A stretch of DNA of 64,000 bases, taken from positions 62,001 through 126,000 of the forward strand of contig CAWBRW010000032.1 in the NCBI GenBank assembly GCA_963791235.1. Direction: 5' to 3'. The position numbers were made by a program, and so were the translations under genes. This DNA is from JALORV01 sp963791235. GTDB taxonomy: Bacteria; Pseudomonadota; Gammaproteobacteria; Burkholderiales; Burkholderiaceae_F. The number at the start of each line of letters is the position of its first letter. Positions within the stretch are counted from its first letter, which is position 1. Below are positions 24,192-33,866 of the stretch, piece after piece. The notes below the pieces were generated by a model, which made no database searches, was not told the origin of the DNA, and was given only the letters and a program-made list of their open reading frames with translations.

Positions 24192-26923
24192 TATTTCGCA
24201 CCCTGCTTCGCGTCGCCAGCGATGACGAACGTCATCTTCCCGGGGTCGATGTACTTGCGGAATGCGGCACTCGCCTGCTCGGGCGTGACTGCCAGTAACC
24301 GGTCTTCGAACTGCTTCGAGAATGCAAAGTTCCGGCCGAGGTCCAGGTTGCTGATCCAGGCCGAGGCCACGACCGGATCCTGGGAGCGGTTCATCAAGCG
24401 CGATTGCAGCAGCCCGTTCTTTGCATCTTCGACTTCGGTGGCGGTGAAGCCTTCCTTGCGCGCTCGCTCGATCTCTTCACGCAGCGCCTGCTCGGCGCGG
24501 TTGACGTTTTGGGGCGCGGCGATGCCGCCGATCGAGAACGTCGCGAGGCGCTCGCGTGAACCGAGGCCAAGTCCGGCGCCGACACCGTAGCTCAGTCCGT
24601 CCTTCTGTCGCAGCCGCGTGATCAGCCGGTTTGACAGTCCGGAACCTCCACCGAGGATCTCGACGGCGATCATCAGCGGCGGCGCATCGGGATCGTCATC
24701 GCGGAGCGGGAATTCCTGCCGCACGCGAAACACGGCGTTCTCCTTGTCGGGCGTGTCGATGACCAGACGCGCAGGCTTCACCTCCCGATACTCACGCTCG
24801 ACTCGCGCATACGGCGCCTTCGACGCCCAGCCTGTGAACAGTTCCCTCAGCAGTGGCTCGATCGCCTTGTCGTCGAAGTCGCCCACGATCGAGATCTCCC
24901 CCCGGGCGGTGCCATAGAAATCGCCGTGGTACTTCTTCACCGCTTCCAGCGGCACCTTGCCGACTGCATCGATGCGCTGCTTGAGCGGGGTGTGATAGCG
25001 CGGATCACCTGGAGGATACGTATTGAAGTGCGTCGCAAGCACATCGCGCGACAGCGCTTCCGGATTGTCGAGCTGCGAGGACATTCCGGTGACCGCCTCG
25101 CGCTGCAGTTGCTGATACTCCGGCGCAGGGAAGTTCGCGTTGCGCACCACATCGGCCAACAGGCGCAACGAACCCGGCAGATGAGTGCGTGTCGTCTGGA
25201 ACCCCAGCAGGCCGCCGGTCATCTGCAGGCGCGTCATCTCGTCGGCGATCTGCTGGCGTGTCATCTTGTCGGTTCCGCGTGCGAGCATGGCGCCGGCCAG
25301 TTCGCCCTCGATCGAACGTCCGGACAGCGTGGTGGCGTCGCCCCAGCGGAAGTTCGTGCGCACGTTGACGATTTCGCCACGATTCTTCTTCGGCAGCAGC
25401 GCGACTTTCAGTTCACCGAACGTCAGGATGCGCGTGCGCTTGTCGATATTCTCCTGCGTCGGCTCGAACGCCTCGGCGTTCTGCCCCTGCTCCGAAGGCC
25501 GATACTCCGCAAGCAGTGTGGCCGCGGCCGGAGCCGCCGGGATCTCTGCCCGCTGCGGGCTATCTTCGGGTACGTAGTAGCCAACGACGCGGTTATCGCG
25601 GAGAAAATATCGCGCGGCGGCCTGGTCGACGTCTTTCGCTTTCACTTTCTGCAGCTGATCCCGCGTGTAGAAGAACAACCGCCAGTCGCCCAGCGCGATG
25701 AACTCGGACAGCCCGACGCCGAACGACTGCGGATTCGCCAGGATGCGCTCGTAGGCGGTCGTTTCGTCCTGCAACGTGCGCTGCATCTCGGCGTCGGACG
25801 CAGGTTGCTTCGCAAACGAGCCCTCGATCACCTCGATCATCGCCTGCGCTATCGGCTCCAGCGCTTCACCCTTCTTCACCACCGCACCGAAGATGACGAA
25901 CCCCGGGTCGCGTGTGGCCAGCGTGTAGCCAAACACCTGAGCGGCCTTGCCGGACTCGACAAGCGCCTTGTGCAGGCGGCCGTTCGGCGTGTCGCCGAGT
26001 ATCTCGACCGCGAAATCGGCGGCCATCGTGTCCGGATGCAACGCGCTCGGCAGCCGGTACGCCACTGTGACGACCTGGACCTCGCCCTTGCGGCGGATCG
26101 TGAACTGGCGCTCGCCGTCATGCGTCGGTTCCTCGGTCCAGTGCACCGGCAATGCCCGCTTCGGCGCCGGGATCTTCCCGAACGCATCGACGATCCAGCG
26201 CATCGCCTGGGCTTCGTCGAACTTGCCGGCGACGATGAGCACCGCGTTGTCGGGCTGGTAATACGTGCGATAAAACGCCTGCAGGTTCTCGATGCGCACA
26301 TTCTCGATGTCGGAACGGGCGCCGATCGACGACTTCCCGTAGTTGTGCCAGTCGTACAGCAGCGCCTGGTTGCGCTCGAACATCAGGCGCGACGGATTCG
26401 TCTTGCCCATCTCGAACTCGTTGCGCACGACGGTCATCTCGGAGTCCAGGTCCTTCTTCGCGATGAACGAATTGACCATCGCATCGGCGGACCAGTCGAT
26501 CGCCCATTTCAGGTTGTCGTCGCTGGCCTGGAAGGTCGAGAAGTAGTTGGTCCGGTCGAGCCAGGTCGAGCCGTTGTTCTGGAAGCCACGCCTGTTGAAC
26601 TCGACATCGGGATCGGGGTGATTCTTCGAACCCTTGAAGATCAGGTGCTCGAGCAGGTGCGCCATGCCGGTCTCGCCGTAGTTCTCGTGGCGCGAACCGA
26701 CGAGGTACGTGATGTTGACGGTGACGGTCGGCTTGGACGGGTCCGGAAACAGGATGAAGCGCAGGCCATTGGCCAGGCGGTACTCGGTGATGCCCTCGAC
26801 GGTCGGGCCGCGCGTGACGCCAGCCGGCAGGGACAACGCCGCCGGCGCCTGGGCCAGGCTGGCAGAAACGGACATCAGCAAAGCAAGCGCGGTCACGACG
26901 GCGCGCAGGACTACCTTCATCAT
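24191..26923 (-). CDS. M16 family zinc metallopeptidase, two-domain, exported
   Basis: 910 residues. A signal peptide (MMKVVLRAVVTALALLMSVS, then ASLAQA) targets the periplasm. The inverted zinc motif HxxEH is H89-LLE-H93, with the distal Glu in MTVVRNEFEMGK. Two M16 core units are present, the second without HxxEH, containing LDNPEALSRDVLATHF and FSIGGIAAPQNVNRAEQALR. This is the pitrilysin-like, single-chain arrangement of about 900 residues. GGAG five bases before ATG 26923 supports the start. It likely degrades small peptides in the periplasm. A thioesterase and GNAT gene follow, coupled. Confidence 0.93.
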   Translation of the reverse strand: MMKVVLRAVVTALALLMSVSASLAQAPAALSLPAGVTRGPTVEGITEYRLANGLRFILFPDPSKPTVTVNITYLVGSRHENYGETGMAHLLEHLIFKGSKNHPDPDVEFNRRGFQNNGSTWLDRTNYFSTFQASDDNLKWAIDWSADAMVNSFIAKKDLDSEMTVVRNEFEMGKTNPSRLMFERNQALLYDWHNYGKSSIGARSDIENVRIENLQAFYRTYYQPDNAVLIVAGKFDEAQAMRWIVDAFGKIPAPKRALPVHWTEEPTHDGERQFTIRRKGEVQVVTVAYRLPSALHPDTMAADFAVEILGDTPNGRLHKALVESGKAAQVFGYTLATRDPGFVIFGAVVKKGEALEPIAQAMIEVIEGSFAKQPASDAEMQRTLQDETTAYERILANPQSFGVGLSEFIALGDWRLFFYTRDQLQKVKAKDVDQAAARYFLRDNRVVGYYVPEDSPQRAEIPAAPAAATLLAEYRPSEQGQNAEAFEPTQENIDKRTRILTFGELKVALLPKKNRGEIVNVRTNFRWGDATTLSGRSIEGELAGAMLARGTDKMTRQQIADEMTRLQMTGGLLGFQTTRTHLPGSLRLLADVVRNANFPAPEYQQLQREAVTGMSSQLDNPEALSRDVLATHFNTYPPGDPRYHTPLKQRIDAVGKVPLEAVKKYHGDFYGTARGEISIVGDFDDKAIEPLLRELFTGWASKAPYARVEREYREVKPARLVIDTPDKENAVFRVRQEFPLRDDDPDAPPLMIAVEILGGGSGLSNRLITRLRQKDGLSYGVGAGLGLGSRERLATFSIGGIAAPQNVNRAEQALREEIERARKEGFTATEVEDAKNGLLQSRLMNRSQDPVVASAWISNLDLGRNFAFSKQFEDRLLAVTPEQASAAFRKYIDPGKMTFVIAGDAKQGAK

Positions 26924-27008
26924 CAAGACTCCATCCAAGGGTTGCGGCGATTCTGCCAGCGCAGCGGTCACCGCCCGGACCGGTGCGATGAAGCACCGTG
27001 TCGGGCGC

Positions 27009-27893
27009 TCAGGAGGCGCCACAGAAGGCGCGAATTGCCGAGGCGACGCGCTGCGGTTCCTCGTGCGCGAGCCAGTGTGTCGCGTCCGGGAGCCGTTCGA
27101 TCGTCAACTCATCGATAAGTTCATCGAGCCCCTCGAGCAGCCGCACCGGCAGCGCCCGGTCGGCCTCGCCCCACAGAACGAGCGTCGGCACGCGGACGCG
27201 GAACTGTGCCGGGTCGAGCCGTGGCAGCGGGGCTCCGCCAGGCTCCGGCGGGTGCAGCGGCGATGCGCGGTAATAGTTGAGCCCGCCGGTAAGTCCCCGG
27301 GCCCACACCTCGCGGTAACGCGCGGCACGCTCGGGGGTGTACCAGGGGCAGTCGGGTCGCTGCATGGCGAGGAAGAAACTCTCAAGCGCCCTGCAGTCGT
27401 GCTTCATCAGGGCAACCTCCGCTCCGGGAGCGCGCAGCCAGTTCATGTACGCCGATGCGGATTGCTGGACCGGATCGTGCGCCAGATCACGCGCGAACGG
27501 AATCGGATGCGGCGAGTTGAGGATCACCAGGCGTTCAACGCGCGCAGGATGCGCGATCGCCCATTGCCAGCCGGCTGCGCCACCCCAGTCGTGCGCGACC
27601 ACGGTCAAGCGCTTCCAGTGCATCTGCTCGCTGAACTGCTCGAAGTCGCCGATCAGTTCGCGTGCACGGTAGGCCGACACGTCGGTCGGCTGGCTCGAAA
27701 GGTTGAAGCCGCGCAGGTCCGGGGCTACGGCATGCCATCCGTCGGCGAAGTACGGCAGTACGTCTTCCCACGCCCCCCAGTATTCCGGGAATCCGTGCAG
27801 GAACAGGATCGGGCGCGCACCCGGCGCACCAACACTCGCGTAGTGCAGGCGAATGCCGTTGGCGAGGTCGGCGTACTGGCCCGTCCGGATCAT
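27009..27893 (-). CDS. Alpha/beta hydrolase, epoxide hydrolase-like
   Basis: 294 residues. LFLHGFPEYWGAWEDVLPYF gives the oxyanion HG[FY]P motif. The nucleophile elbow VVAHDWGGAAGW has Asp102 instead of Ser, which groups it with epoxide hydrolases and haloalkane/fluoroacetate dehalogenases. The catalytic His is in LPDATHWLAHEEP near the end, the acid in LVLWGEADRALP. The start ATG 27893 overlaps the end of the SDR gene by four bases, making a two-gene unit. The natural substrate is unknown. Confidence 0.9.
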   Translation of the reverse strand: MIRTGQYADLANGIRLHYASVGAPGARPILFLHGFPEYWGAWEDVLPYFADGWHAVAPDLRGFNLSSQPTDVSAYRARELIGDFEQFSEQMHWKRLTVVAHDWGGAAGWQWAIAHPARVERLVILNSPHPIPFARDLAHDPVQQSASAYMNWLRAPGAEVALMKHDCRALESFFLAMQRPDCPWYTPERAARYREVWARGLTGGLNYYRASPLHPPEPGGAPLPRLDPAQFRVRVPTLVLWGEADRALPVRLLEGLDELIDELTIERLPDATHWLAHEEPQRVASAIRAFCGAS

Positions 27894-28774
27894 GCCGGCG
27901 ATGAGGGCCGCGTCGTCGGCCGGGTCGCGTAGGGGTCTGCCGGTGGATCGCCCTTCAGCACCGCGTCGAAGCGCGCCTCGACCGTCGGCATGATCTGCGG
28001 ATGCGTGAACACGTAGAAGCGGTTCGCGCGCACCGCGTCGAAGGTCATCGCCGCGACATCGGTCGCACCGATGCGCCCTCCGGACACGGCTTTCTCGGAG
28101 TTCGCCTGTGCGATCTGTTGCGAGCGCGTCGGACCGCCGGCATTGGCAAGCTCGGAGGGACGGACACGATGCGAGTGAGCGATGCCGGTCGGCACGAATG
28201 CCGGATTCAGCACGGTGACGCCGATCGTCGACTGCGCGAGCCTGAGATCGTGGTGCAGGGTTTCCGACAGCGCGACGACCGCGTGCTTGGACACGTTGTA
28301 CACACCCATCAGCGGCGCCGTGAGCCAGCCCGCCATCGACGCCGTGTTGACGATGTGGCCAGGTTCGCCACGAGCGTTCGCATCGAGCATGCGCGGCACG
28401 AAGTGCTGCACGCCGTGCACCACTCCCATCAGGTTCACGCCCAGAACCCACTGCCAGTCCTTGTCGCTGTTTTCCCAGAGATACCCGCCACACGCCACGC
28501 CGGCGTTGTTCATCAGCAGGTGTACCGCTCCGAATTCGCCAAAGGCACGGTCGGCGAGCTGCGCGACCTGGCGGCTCGACGCGACGTCGACCACTTCGGC
28601 GATCACCTGGGCTCCGTGCTGCTGCAACTCGCGCACGGTGTCCTGCAGGGCCTCGTGCCGCACGTCGGCGAGTACGAGTTTCATGCGCGACTGCGCGGCG
28701 AGTCGAGCGAACTCGCGGCCGAGGCCGCTGCCGGCACCGGTGATGACCGCAACCTTGTCGTCCAGGGATTCCAT
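27890..28774 (-). CDS. Short-chain dehydrogenase/reductase
   Basis: 294 residues of a classical SDR: cofactor motif VAVITGAGSGLGREFARLAA at residues 8-27, NNAGVACGG, the catalytic Ser in NTASMAGWL and YNVSKHA with catalytic Tyr and Lys. VLADVRHE after the second strand has an acidic residue suggesting NAD preference. The C-terminal extension (TFDAVRANRFYVFTHPQIMP) is typical of SDRs paired with hydrolases. It is first in a two-gene minus-strand unit with the epoxide hydrolase-like gene. Confidence 0.92.
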   Translation of the reverse strand: MESLDDKVAVITGAGSGLGREFARLAAQSRMKLVLADVRHEALQDTVRELQQHGAQVIAEVVDVASSRQVAQLADRAFGEFGAVHLLMNNAGVACGGYLWENSDKDWQWVLGVNLMGVVHGVQHFVPRMLDANARGEPGHIVNTASMAGWLTAPLMGVYNVSKHAVVALSETLHHDLRLAQSTIGVTVLNPAFVPTGIAHSHRVRPSELANAGGPTRSQQIAQANSEKAVSGGRIGATDVAAMTFDAVRANRFYVFTHPQIMPTVEARFDAVLKGDPPADPYATRPTTRPSSPA

Positions 28775-28997
28775 CTGTCTCGGAGGCAAACTTGTGGAGG
28801 CGCAGGATAGCCGACCGTGAAGGGAGCGGTCGGACGTGACCGATGCCATGGACGGGCACACCACTTGACATCGCGAATGCGTCAACGGAAAGCCCCGCCT
28901 GCATGCCTCGCACCTGCATTTCGTTCAGCGAACGACTGAACTTTTGCGATCCGCGGTGTCTGTCAACCAGCAGCACTCACTATCGGATGGACTACAG

Positions 28998-29840
28998 ATG
29001 AATCGACCTACATTGATCATCCTCGCGGGCGTGCTGCTCGCGGGGGCCGCTGCGTTCTATCTGTGGGAACGCCAGGGCGCACAGCCGCCTCCCGCGCCAG
29101 CGGCGAGCAAGTCCGAGCCGCCCGCCCCGTCAGTCACGACCAGGCCGGAGGCCCCGCCCGTCCGCTATCCCGTGGAAAACCTGCCGGCCGAGGCGCCGCC
29201 CCAGACTGCACTACCGCCGCTTGCGCGGTCCGACGAGCCGGTGCGGCTTGCGCTGGTGGACTGGCTCGGCAAGGACAAGGTCGCGTCGTTCCTGCAACTC
29301 GACGACGTCGTGCGCCATGCCGTCGCGACGGTCGACAACCTCGGGCGCGCGCACGCGGCCCCGCGCCTGTGGCCGGTCAATCCGGCGCCGGGACGCTTCG
29401 GTGTTGTACAACGCGGCGATGCGCTGGTCGTTTCCCCTGGGAACGCCGAGCGCTATGCCGCATTCGTCGCGTTCGTCGAGGGTGTCGACACCGGTCGTGC
29501 GGTATCGCTCTACAAGCGCTGGTATCCGTGGTTCCAGCAGGCCTACGAAGAACTGGGCTTCCCCGGCCGCTACTTCAACGACCGCGCGGTCGAAGTCCTC
29601 GACCAGCTGATCGCCGCGCCGGTGCCCGCCGGGCCGGTCGAACTCAAACTCACCGAGGTCAAGGGGCCGATCCCGTCGACCACGCCGTGGCTGCGTTACG
29701 AGTTTGCCGACCCATCACTGGAGGCGTTGTCCGCCGGCCAGAAGATGATGATCCGACTTGGACCTGATCAGCAGCAGCGCATGAAACTGAAGCTTGTCGA
29801 GCTGCGCAGCAAGCTCACGGCGACGACCGCCGCGCGTTGA
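28998..29840 (+). CDS. DUF3014 family membrane-anchored protein
   Basis: 280 residues. One N-terminal transmembrane helix (MNRPTLIILAGVLLAGAAAF) is followed by a Pro/Ala-rich linker to about residue 90, then a globular domain with LALVDWLGKDKVASFLQLDD, YKRWYPWFQQAYEELGFPGR and FNDRAVEVLDQLIAAP. These match DUF3014, a family of unknown function found mainly in proteobacteria and predicted to sit in the periplasm facing outward from the inner membrane. It is alone between two minus-strand clusters. Confidence 0.88.
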   Translation: MNRPTLIILAGVLLAGAAAFYLWERQGAQPPPAPAASKSEPPAPSVTTRPEAPPVRYPVENLPAEAPPQTALPPLARSDEPVRLALVDWLGKDKVASFLQLDDVVRHAVATVDNLGRAHAAPRLWPVNPAPGRFGVVQRGDALVVSPGNAERYAAFVAFVEGVDTGRAVSLYKRWYPWFQQAYEELGFPGRYFNDRAVEVLDQLIAAPVPAGPVELKLTEVKGPIPSTTPWLRYEFADPSLEALSAGQKMMIRLGPDQQQRMKLKLVELRSKLTATTAAR

Positions 29841-29887
29841 CCGGCGTTGCTGCCGGATATGTTTGGCTTGGCAGCCCGCGCGCGTGG

Positions 29888-30883
29888 TCAGACCAGCTTC
29901 ACCAGCTGCTTGCCGAAGTTCGCGCCACGCAGCATGCCGAGGAACGCCTGCGGTGCGTTTTCGAGCCCGTGCGCAATCGATTCGCGGTACTTCACGCCGC
30001 CCGTCGCCACCTGCGTGCCGAGTTCCTTCAGCGCCTGGGGCCAGACGTCCATGTGCTCGCTGACGATGAAGCCCTGCAGCTTCAGCCGGCTGATCAGGAA
30101 CCACGCGGGGTTGGCGATCGGGATCGGCTGGCCGTCATATCCGGCGATGAGCCCGCACAACGCGATGCGGCCAAACGCGTTCATGCGCGGCAGCACCGCG
30201 TCCATGATGGTGCCACCGACGTTTTCGAAGTAGCCATCGACGCCCTGCGGCGCCGCGTCCTTCAGCGCGCGATTCACGTCCTGCACCTTGTAGTCGATGC
30301 AGGCGTCGAACCCGAGCTGCACCACGGCATAGCTGCACTTCTCCGCCCCGCCGGCGATGCCGACGGCACGGCAACCCGCGAGCTTGGCGAGCTGGCCGAC
30401 GACGCTGCCGACCGCGCCCGTGGCCGCCGAGACCAGGATCGTCTCGCCCTCCTTCGGTTCGATGATCTTCTTCAGGCCGTACCAGGCCGTCACGCCGGGC
30501 ATGCCCACCGGGCCGAGATAGGCCGAAAGCGGAATGACGCGCGTATCGACCTTGTAGATTCCGCTGCCATCCGAAACCCCGTACTCCTGCCAGCCGAGAT
30601 TACCGACGACCTTGTCGCCCACTTTGAACTGCGGATTGCGCGACTCGGCGACGGTGCCGGCGGTCCCGCCGATCATCACTTCCCCGATCGCCTGGGCCGC
30701 GGCGTAGGACTTGCCCTCGTTCATGCGACCGCGCATGTACGGATCGAGCGACAGCCACTCATTGCGAACCAGGAACTGTCCTGGCTGCAGCGTCGGCGTC
30801 TGCGCCTCCTCCATGCGGAAGTTCGAGGTACTTGCAGCCGCTGCGGGGCGGCTTGCAAGAACGATGCGTCGGTAGGTAGCCAT
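29888..30883 (-). CDS. NADP-dependent MDR oxidoreductase (prostaglandin reductase/CurA-like)
   Basis: 331 residues of the zinc-free medium-chain reductase family (PTGR/YncB). LSLDPYMRGRMNEGKSY near residue 47, MPGVTAWYGLKKI, and the NADPH fold VSAATGAVGSVVGQLAKL are diagnostic. No catalytic zinc cysteines. Relatives reduce the double bond of alpha,beta-unsaturated ketones or aldehydes. It is the last gene of the 42829-29888 cluster, 22 bases after the SDR at 30906, and fits as an enoyl or enone reductase there, which is inference. Confidence 0.92.
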   Translation of the reverse strand: MATYRRIVLASRPAAAASTSNFRMEEAQTPTLQPGQFLVRNEWLSLDPYMRGRMNEGKSYAAAQAIGEVMIGGTAGTVAESRNPQFKVGDKVVGNLGWQEYGVSDGSGIYKVDTRVIPLSAYLGPVGMPGVTAWYGLKKIIEPKEGETILVSAATGAVGSVVGQLAKLAGCRAVGIAGGAEKCSYAVVQLGFDACIDYKVQDVNRALKDAAPQGVDGYFENVGGTIMDAVLPRMNAFGRIALCGLIAGYDGQPIPIANPAWFLISRLKLQGFIVSEHMDVWPQALKELGTQVATGGVKYRESIAHGLENAPQAFLGMLRGANFGKQLVKLV

Positions 30884-30905
30884 GTGAACTCCAGTGATGC
30901 GGCAA

Positions 30906-31685
30906 TCAGTACGCTGACACGCCGCCGTCGACAGCGAGGATCTGGCCGGTGATGTGCTTGCCGGCGTCCGACGCAAAGAGCAGCGCGGCGCCCTTCAGGT
31001 CCTCGTCGTCACCGATGCGCTTCAACGGCGCGAATCGTGCCAGGCTGTCGGCGCCGTATTGAGCGATGACGCCTTTCGTCATCTTCGACGGGAAGAAGCC
31101 CGGGGCCAGCGCGTTGACCGTGATGTTGTGCCGGCCCCACTCGGTCGCCAGCGCGCGCGTGAAATTGACCAGGGCGCCCTTGCTGGTGTTGTAGGCGATC
31201 GTGCTCATCACATCGGGCGGATTGCCGAACAGCCCCGCGATCGAGGCGACGTTGACGATGCGACCATAGCGCCGCGGGATCATGCTGGCGCGTCCGATGG
31301 CCTGGGTCAGCAGGAACACGCCGCGGATGTTGAGGTTCATCACCTTGTCCCAGGCCTCGAGCGGGTGCTCTTCGGCGGGCGCACCCCAGGTGGCGCCGGC
31401 GTTGTTGACGAGGATGTCGATGTGTCCGAGGCGCGTGACGGCCTCCTGCGCGAGTCGGCCGATGTCGGCTTCGCTCGCGGCATCCGCGGCGATCCAGCTC
31501 GCGTCGACTCCTGCGGTTTGCAGTTGCGTGCAGGCCGCCTCGAGCTCGTCGGGCTTGCGCGCGGAGATCACCACGCGCGCGCCCATTTCGCCATATCCGG
31601 CCGCGATCTGCAGGCCGAGGCCGCGCGAGCCGCCGGTGATCAGCGCCGTCTTGCCGGTCAGGTCCAGCAACTGCTTCAGTGACAT
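30906..31685 (-). CDS. SDR family oxidoreductase (3-oxoacyl reductase/gluconate-5-dehydrogenase-like)
   Basis: 259 residues. GKTALITGGSRGLGLQIAAG gives the Rossmann motif; VVISARKPDEL has Arg after the second strand, favouring NADPH. NNAGATWGAP, the Ser in VNVASIAGLF and YNTSKGALVNFTRAL hold the catalytic tetrad. The end AGKHITGQILAVDGGVSAY is typical of FabG-like enzymes. Seven bases separate it from the Dabb gene. In the cluster it may act on a hydroxyacyl or oxoacyl intermediate. Confidence 0.93.
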   Translation of the reverse strand: MSLKQLLDLTGKTALITGGSRGLGLQIAAGYGEMGARVVISARKPDELEAACTQLQTAGVDASWIAADAASEADIGRLAQEAVTRLGHIDILVNNAGATWGAPAEEHPLEAWDKVMNLNIRGVFLLTQAIGRASMIPRRYGRIVNVASIAGLFGNPPDVMSTIAYNTSKGALVNFTRALATEWGRHNITVNALAPGFFPSKMTKGVIAQYGADSLARFAPLKRIGDDEDLKGAALLFASDAGKHITGQILAVDGGVSAY

Positions 31686-31692
31686 GTCTGCC

Positions 31693-31992
31693 TCAGGTCT
31701 CGTAGTCCATGCACTGCCGCTCGAGCCGCACAGCCCCGATGAACGGCTTGATCGCGGCATGCGCCGGGTGGTCCTGGTAGGCGTCGAGTGCCACCTTGTC
31801 CCGGAAAACGGAGTACAGCACGACGTCGTAGGTGGCCTCGAGACCCGGCTGCGCCAGCGCGACCTCGAACTCAAGCACGCCGGGAAGCCCGGCGCAGGAC
31901 TCGAGCAGCTGCTTCATGCGGCGCGCGTTGCTCGCCTTGTCCGAGCCGTCGGCCTCGTCCTTCAGCTTCCACATGACGATGTGCTTCAGCAT
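31693..31992 (-). CDS. Dabb (stress-response alpha/beta barrel) domain protein
   Basis: 99 residues. MLKHIVMWKLKDEADGSDKA opens the dimeric ferredoxin-like fold, followed by LPGVLEFEVALA and SYD-type segment TYDVVLYSVFRDKVALDAYQ, then HPAHAAIKPFIG. These match Dabb proteins, small homodimers found with catabolic genes; some act as cyclases or monooxygenase-like enzymes. No catalytic residues can be assigned. It lies eight bases after the acyl-CoA dehydrogenase stop. Confidence 0.88.
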   Translation of the reverse strand: MLKHIVMWKLKDEADGSDKASNARRMKQLLESCAGLPGVLEFEVALAQPGLEATYDVVLYSVFRDKVALDAYQDHPAHAAIKPFIGAVRLERQCMDYET

Positions 31993-32000
31993 GGCGTGCC

Positions 32001-33860
32001 TCAGAACCAGGCGTCCTCCATGTCGAGCGTGGTTGTGTCCAGCGACTCGACGAGGTCAAGCATCGAATCCACCTTCGGCAGTTCGTAGAGAAAGAAGTAG
32101 CGGCAAGCCTGCCATTTGCCGTGATAGAAGTCGCCCTCGCTGCGCTGGTAGTGCGCCGAGGCGGCCAGCGACTGCTCGAGCCAGATCCACGCGAGCACGA
32201 CGTGGCCGAAGGCCTCCAGGTAAGGCGTGGCGTTCGCCAGCGTCTTCGCCGCATCGCCGGCCGCCCAGACCCGCTGCGTCGTGCGCGCCACGCGGCGCAC
32301 GCGATCTCCCAGCATCGCCGCCCAGCGCTGCGTGTCCGGATGGCGCGCCTGCGATGCGCGCCGGATCGTCGCGTCGACGCGTGAGCCCAGCAGCTTGAAC
32401 GCCGCACCGTCGTTCATCACGACCTTGCGTCCGAGCAAGTCCAGCGCCTGGATGCCGTGCGTGCCTTCGTGGATCGAATTGAGCCGGTTGTCGCGATAGA
32501 ACTGTTCGACGGGATAGTCGCGCGTGTACCCGTAGCCGCCGTGCACCTGGATCGCCAGCGCGTTGCCTTCAAGGCACCACTGCGACGGCCAGCTCTTCGC
32601 GACCGGCGTCAGGATGTCGAGCAGCAGCGTGGCTTCCGCACGCTCGGCCTCGCTTTCGGCGGTGCGCTCCTCGTCGATCAGGCGAGCGCAGTAAAGGTTC
32701 AGCGCCAGCGCTCCTTCCGCGTAGGCCTTCTGCGCCAGCAGCATGCGCTTGACGTCGGCGTGCTGGATGATCGGAACCTGCGGCTGCGCTGGATCCTTGC
32801 CGACGGGACCGATCGGCCGGCCCTGCGGACGCGAACGCGCGTAGTCGAGCGCATGCAGGTACGCGGTGTAGCCCAGCATCGCCGCACCGAGTCCGACGCC
32901 AATGCGCGCTTCATTCATCATGTGGAACATGGCGGCCAGCCCGCGGCCGGGTTGGCCCACCAGGTAACCGATGGCGCCGGTGCGACCGCCAGGGCTGAAG
33001 CGCCCTTCGCCGAAGTTGAGCAGGCAGTTGGTCGTTCCGCGGTAACCCATCTTGTGATTGAGTCCCGCGAGCGCGATGTCGTTGCGCTCGCCGACAGCGA
33101 CGCGCGATCCGGATCCACTGCCCGCGACGCTCACGAGGTATTTCGACACGGCGAAGAGCGAGATTCCTTTCGTGCCAGGCACCGGTTTGCCATCCGGACC
33201 AGGGATCTTTGCCAGCACGAGGTGGACGATGTTCTCGGAGAGTTCATGCTCGCCCGCCGAAATCCACATCTTGTTGCCGGTCAGCCGGTACTGCGGCCCG
33301 AGCGGCGAGTCCTGCTCGAACTCCGCGCGCGTCGCCACGTCCGACAGCGACGACCCGGCCTGCGGCTCCGACAGGCACATCGTGCCGAAGAAGCGTCCTT
33401 CGAGCTGCGGCCGCACGAAGGCGTCGATCTGTGCCGGCGAACCGTGAGCCAGCAGGAGGTTGGCGTTGCCGATGGTCAGCAGTGCGTAGCTCGCCGTCGC
33501 TACGTTGGCTCCCTTGAAATAGGCAGATAACGCCTTGGCGACTGCGACGGGCAATTGCATGCCGCCGAACTCCTCGCCCTGCTCTGCGGCCATCAGGCCG
33601 GCGCTGACAAAGGCATCAAGCGCCTGCCGGATCTCCGGGATCAGGTGGACCTTCTCGCCGTCGAAGTGCGGCTCGTTGAGGTCGCTCTTGCGGGCATGCG
33701 GTGCAAAGAGATCGGTGGCGATCTGCTCGGCCGTATCGAGCGCCGCCTCGAAGGTTTCGCGGGCGTGGGCGGCGTAGCGCGGCCGCTGGGTCAGCCCCTC
33801 GACCGCGAGCCACTCATACAGCAGGAAAGCCAGGTCCCGCCGTGAAACGATACGTTCCAT
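32001..33860 (-). CDS. Acyl-CoA dehydrogenase (large, FadE12/DmdC-like)
   Basis: 619 residues, longer than classical 380-residue enzymes and like the DmdC/AidB-type group. FGTMCLSEPQAGSSLSD is the FAD/substrate signature and LTGNKMWISAGEHELSENI follows. The catalytic glutamate is expected in SIHEGTHGIQALDLLGRKV. A C-terminal extra helical domain follows (LWAQ-like segment HVVLAWIWLEQSLAAS). It oxidises an acyl-CoA to the 2,3-enoyl-CoA, passing electrons to ETF. Six bases after the FadB-like gene, before Dabb; the bulkier fold suits branched, aromatic or thio-acyl substrates. Confidence 0.93.
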   Translation of the reverse strand: MERIVSRRDLAFLLYEWLAVEGLTQRPRYAAHARETFEAALDTAEQIATDLFAPHARKSDLNEPHFDGEKVHLIPEIRQALDAFVSAGLMAAEQGEEFGGMQLPVAVAKALSAYFKGANVATASYALLTIGNANLLLAHGSPAQIDAFVRPQLEGRFFGTMCLSEPQAGSSLSDVATRAEFEQDSPLGPQYRLTGNKMWISAGEHELSENIVHLVLAKIPGPDGKPVPGTKGISLFAVSKYLVSVAGSGSGSRVAVGERNDIALAGLNHKMGYRGTTNCLLNFGEGRFSPGGRTGAIGYLVGQPGRGLAAMFHMMNEARIGVGLGAAMLGYTAYLHALDYARSRPQGRPIGPVGKDPAQPQVPIIQHADVKRMLLAQKAYAEGALALNLYCARLIDEERTAESEAERAEATLLLDILTPVAKSWPSQWCLEGNALAIQVHGGYGYTRDYPVEQFYRDNRLNSIHEGTHGIQALDLLGRKVVMNDGAAFKLLGSRVDATIRRASQARHPDTQRWAAMLGDRVRRVARTTQRVWAAGDAAKTLANATPYLEAFGHVVLAWIWLEQSLAASAHYQRSEGDFYHGKWQACRYFFLYELPKVDSMLDLVESLDTTTLDMEDAWF

Positions 33861-33866
33861 GGTTGC

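Noticed and set aside
24926..27118. 730-codon plus-strand open frame over the M16 peptidase
   Set aside because: Antisense shadow; the minus-strand frame has a signal peptide, HxxEH zinc site and full M16 domains.
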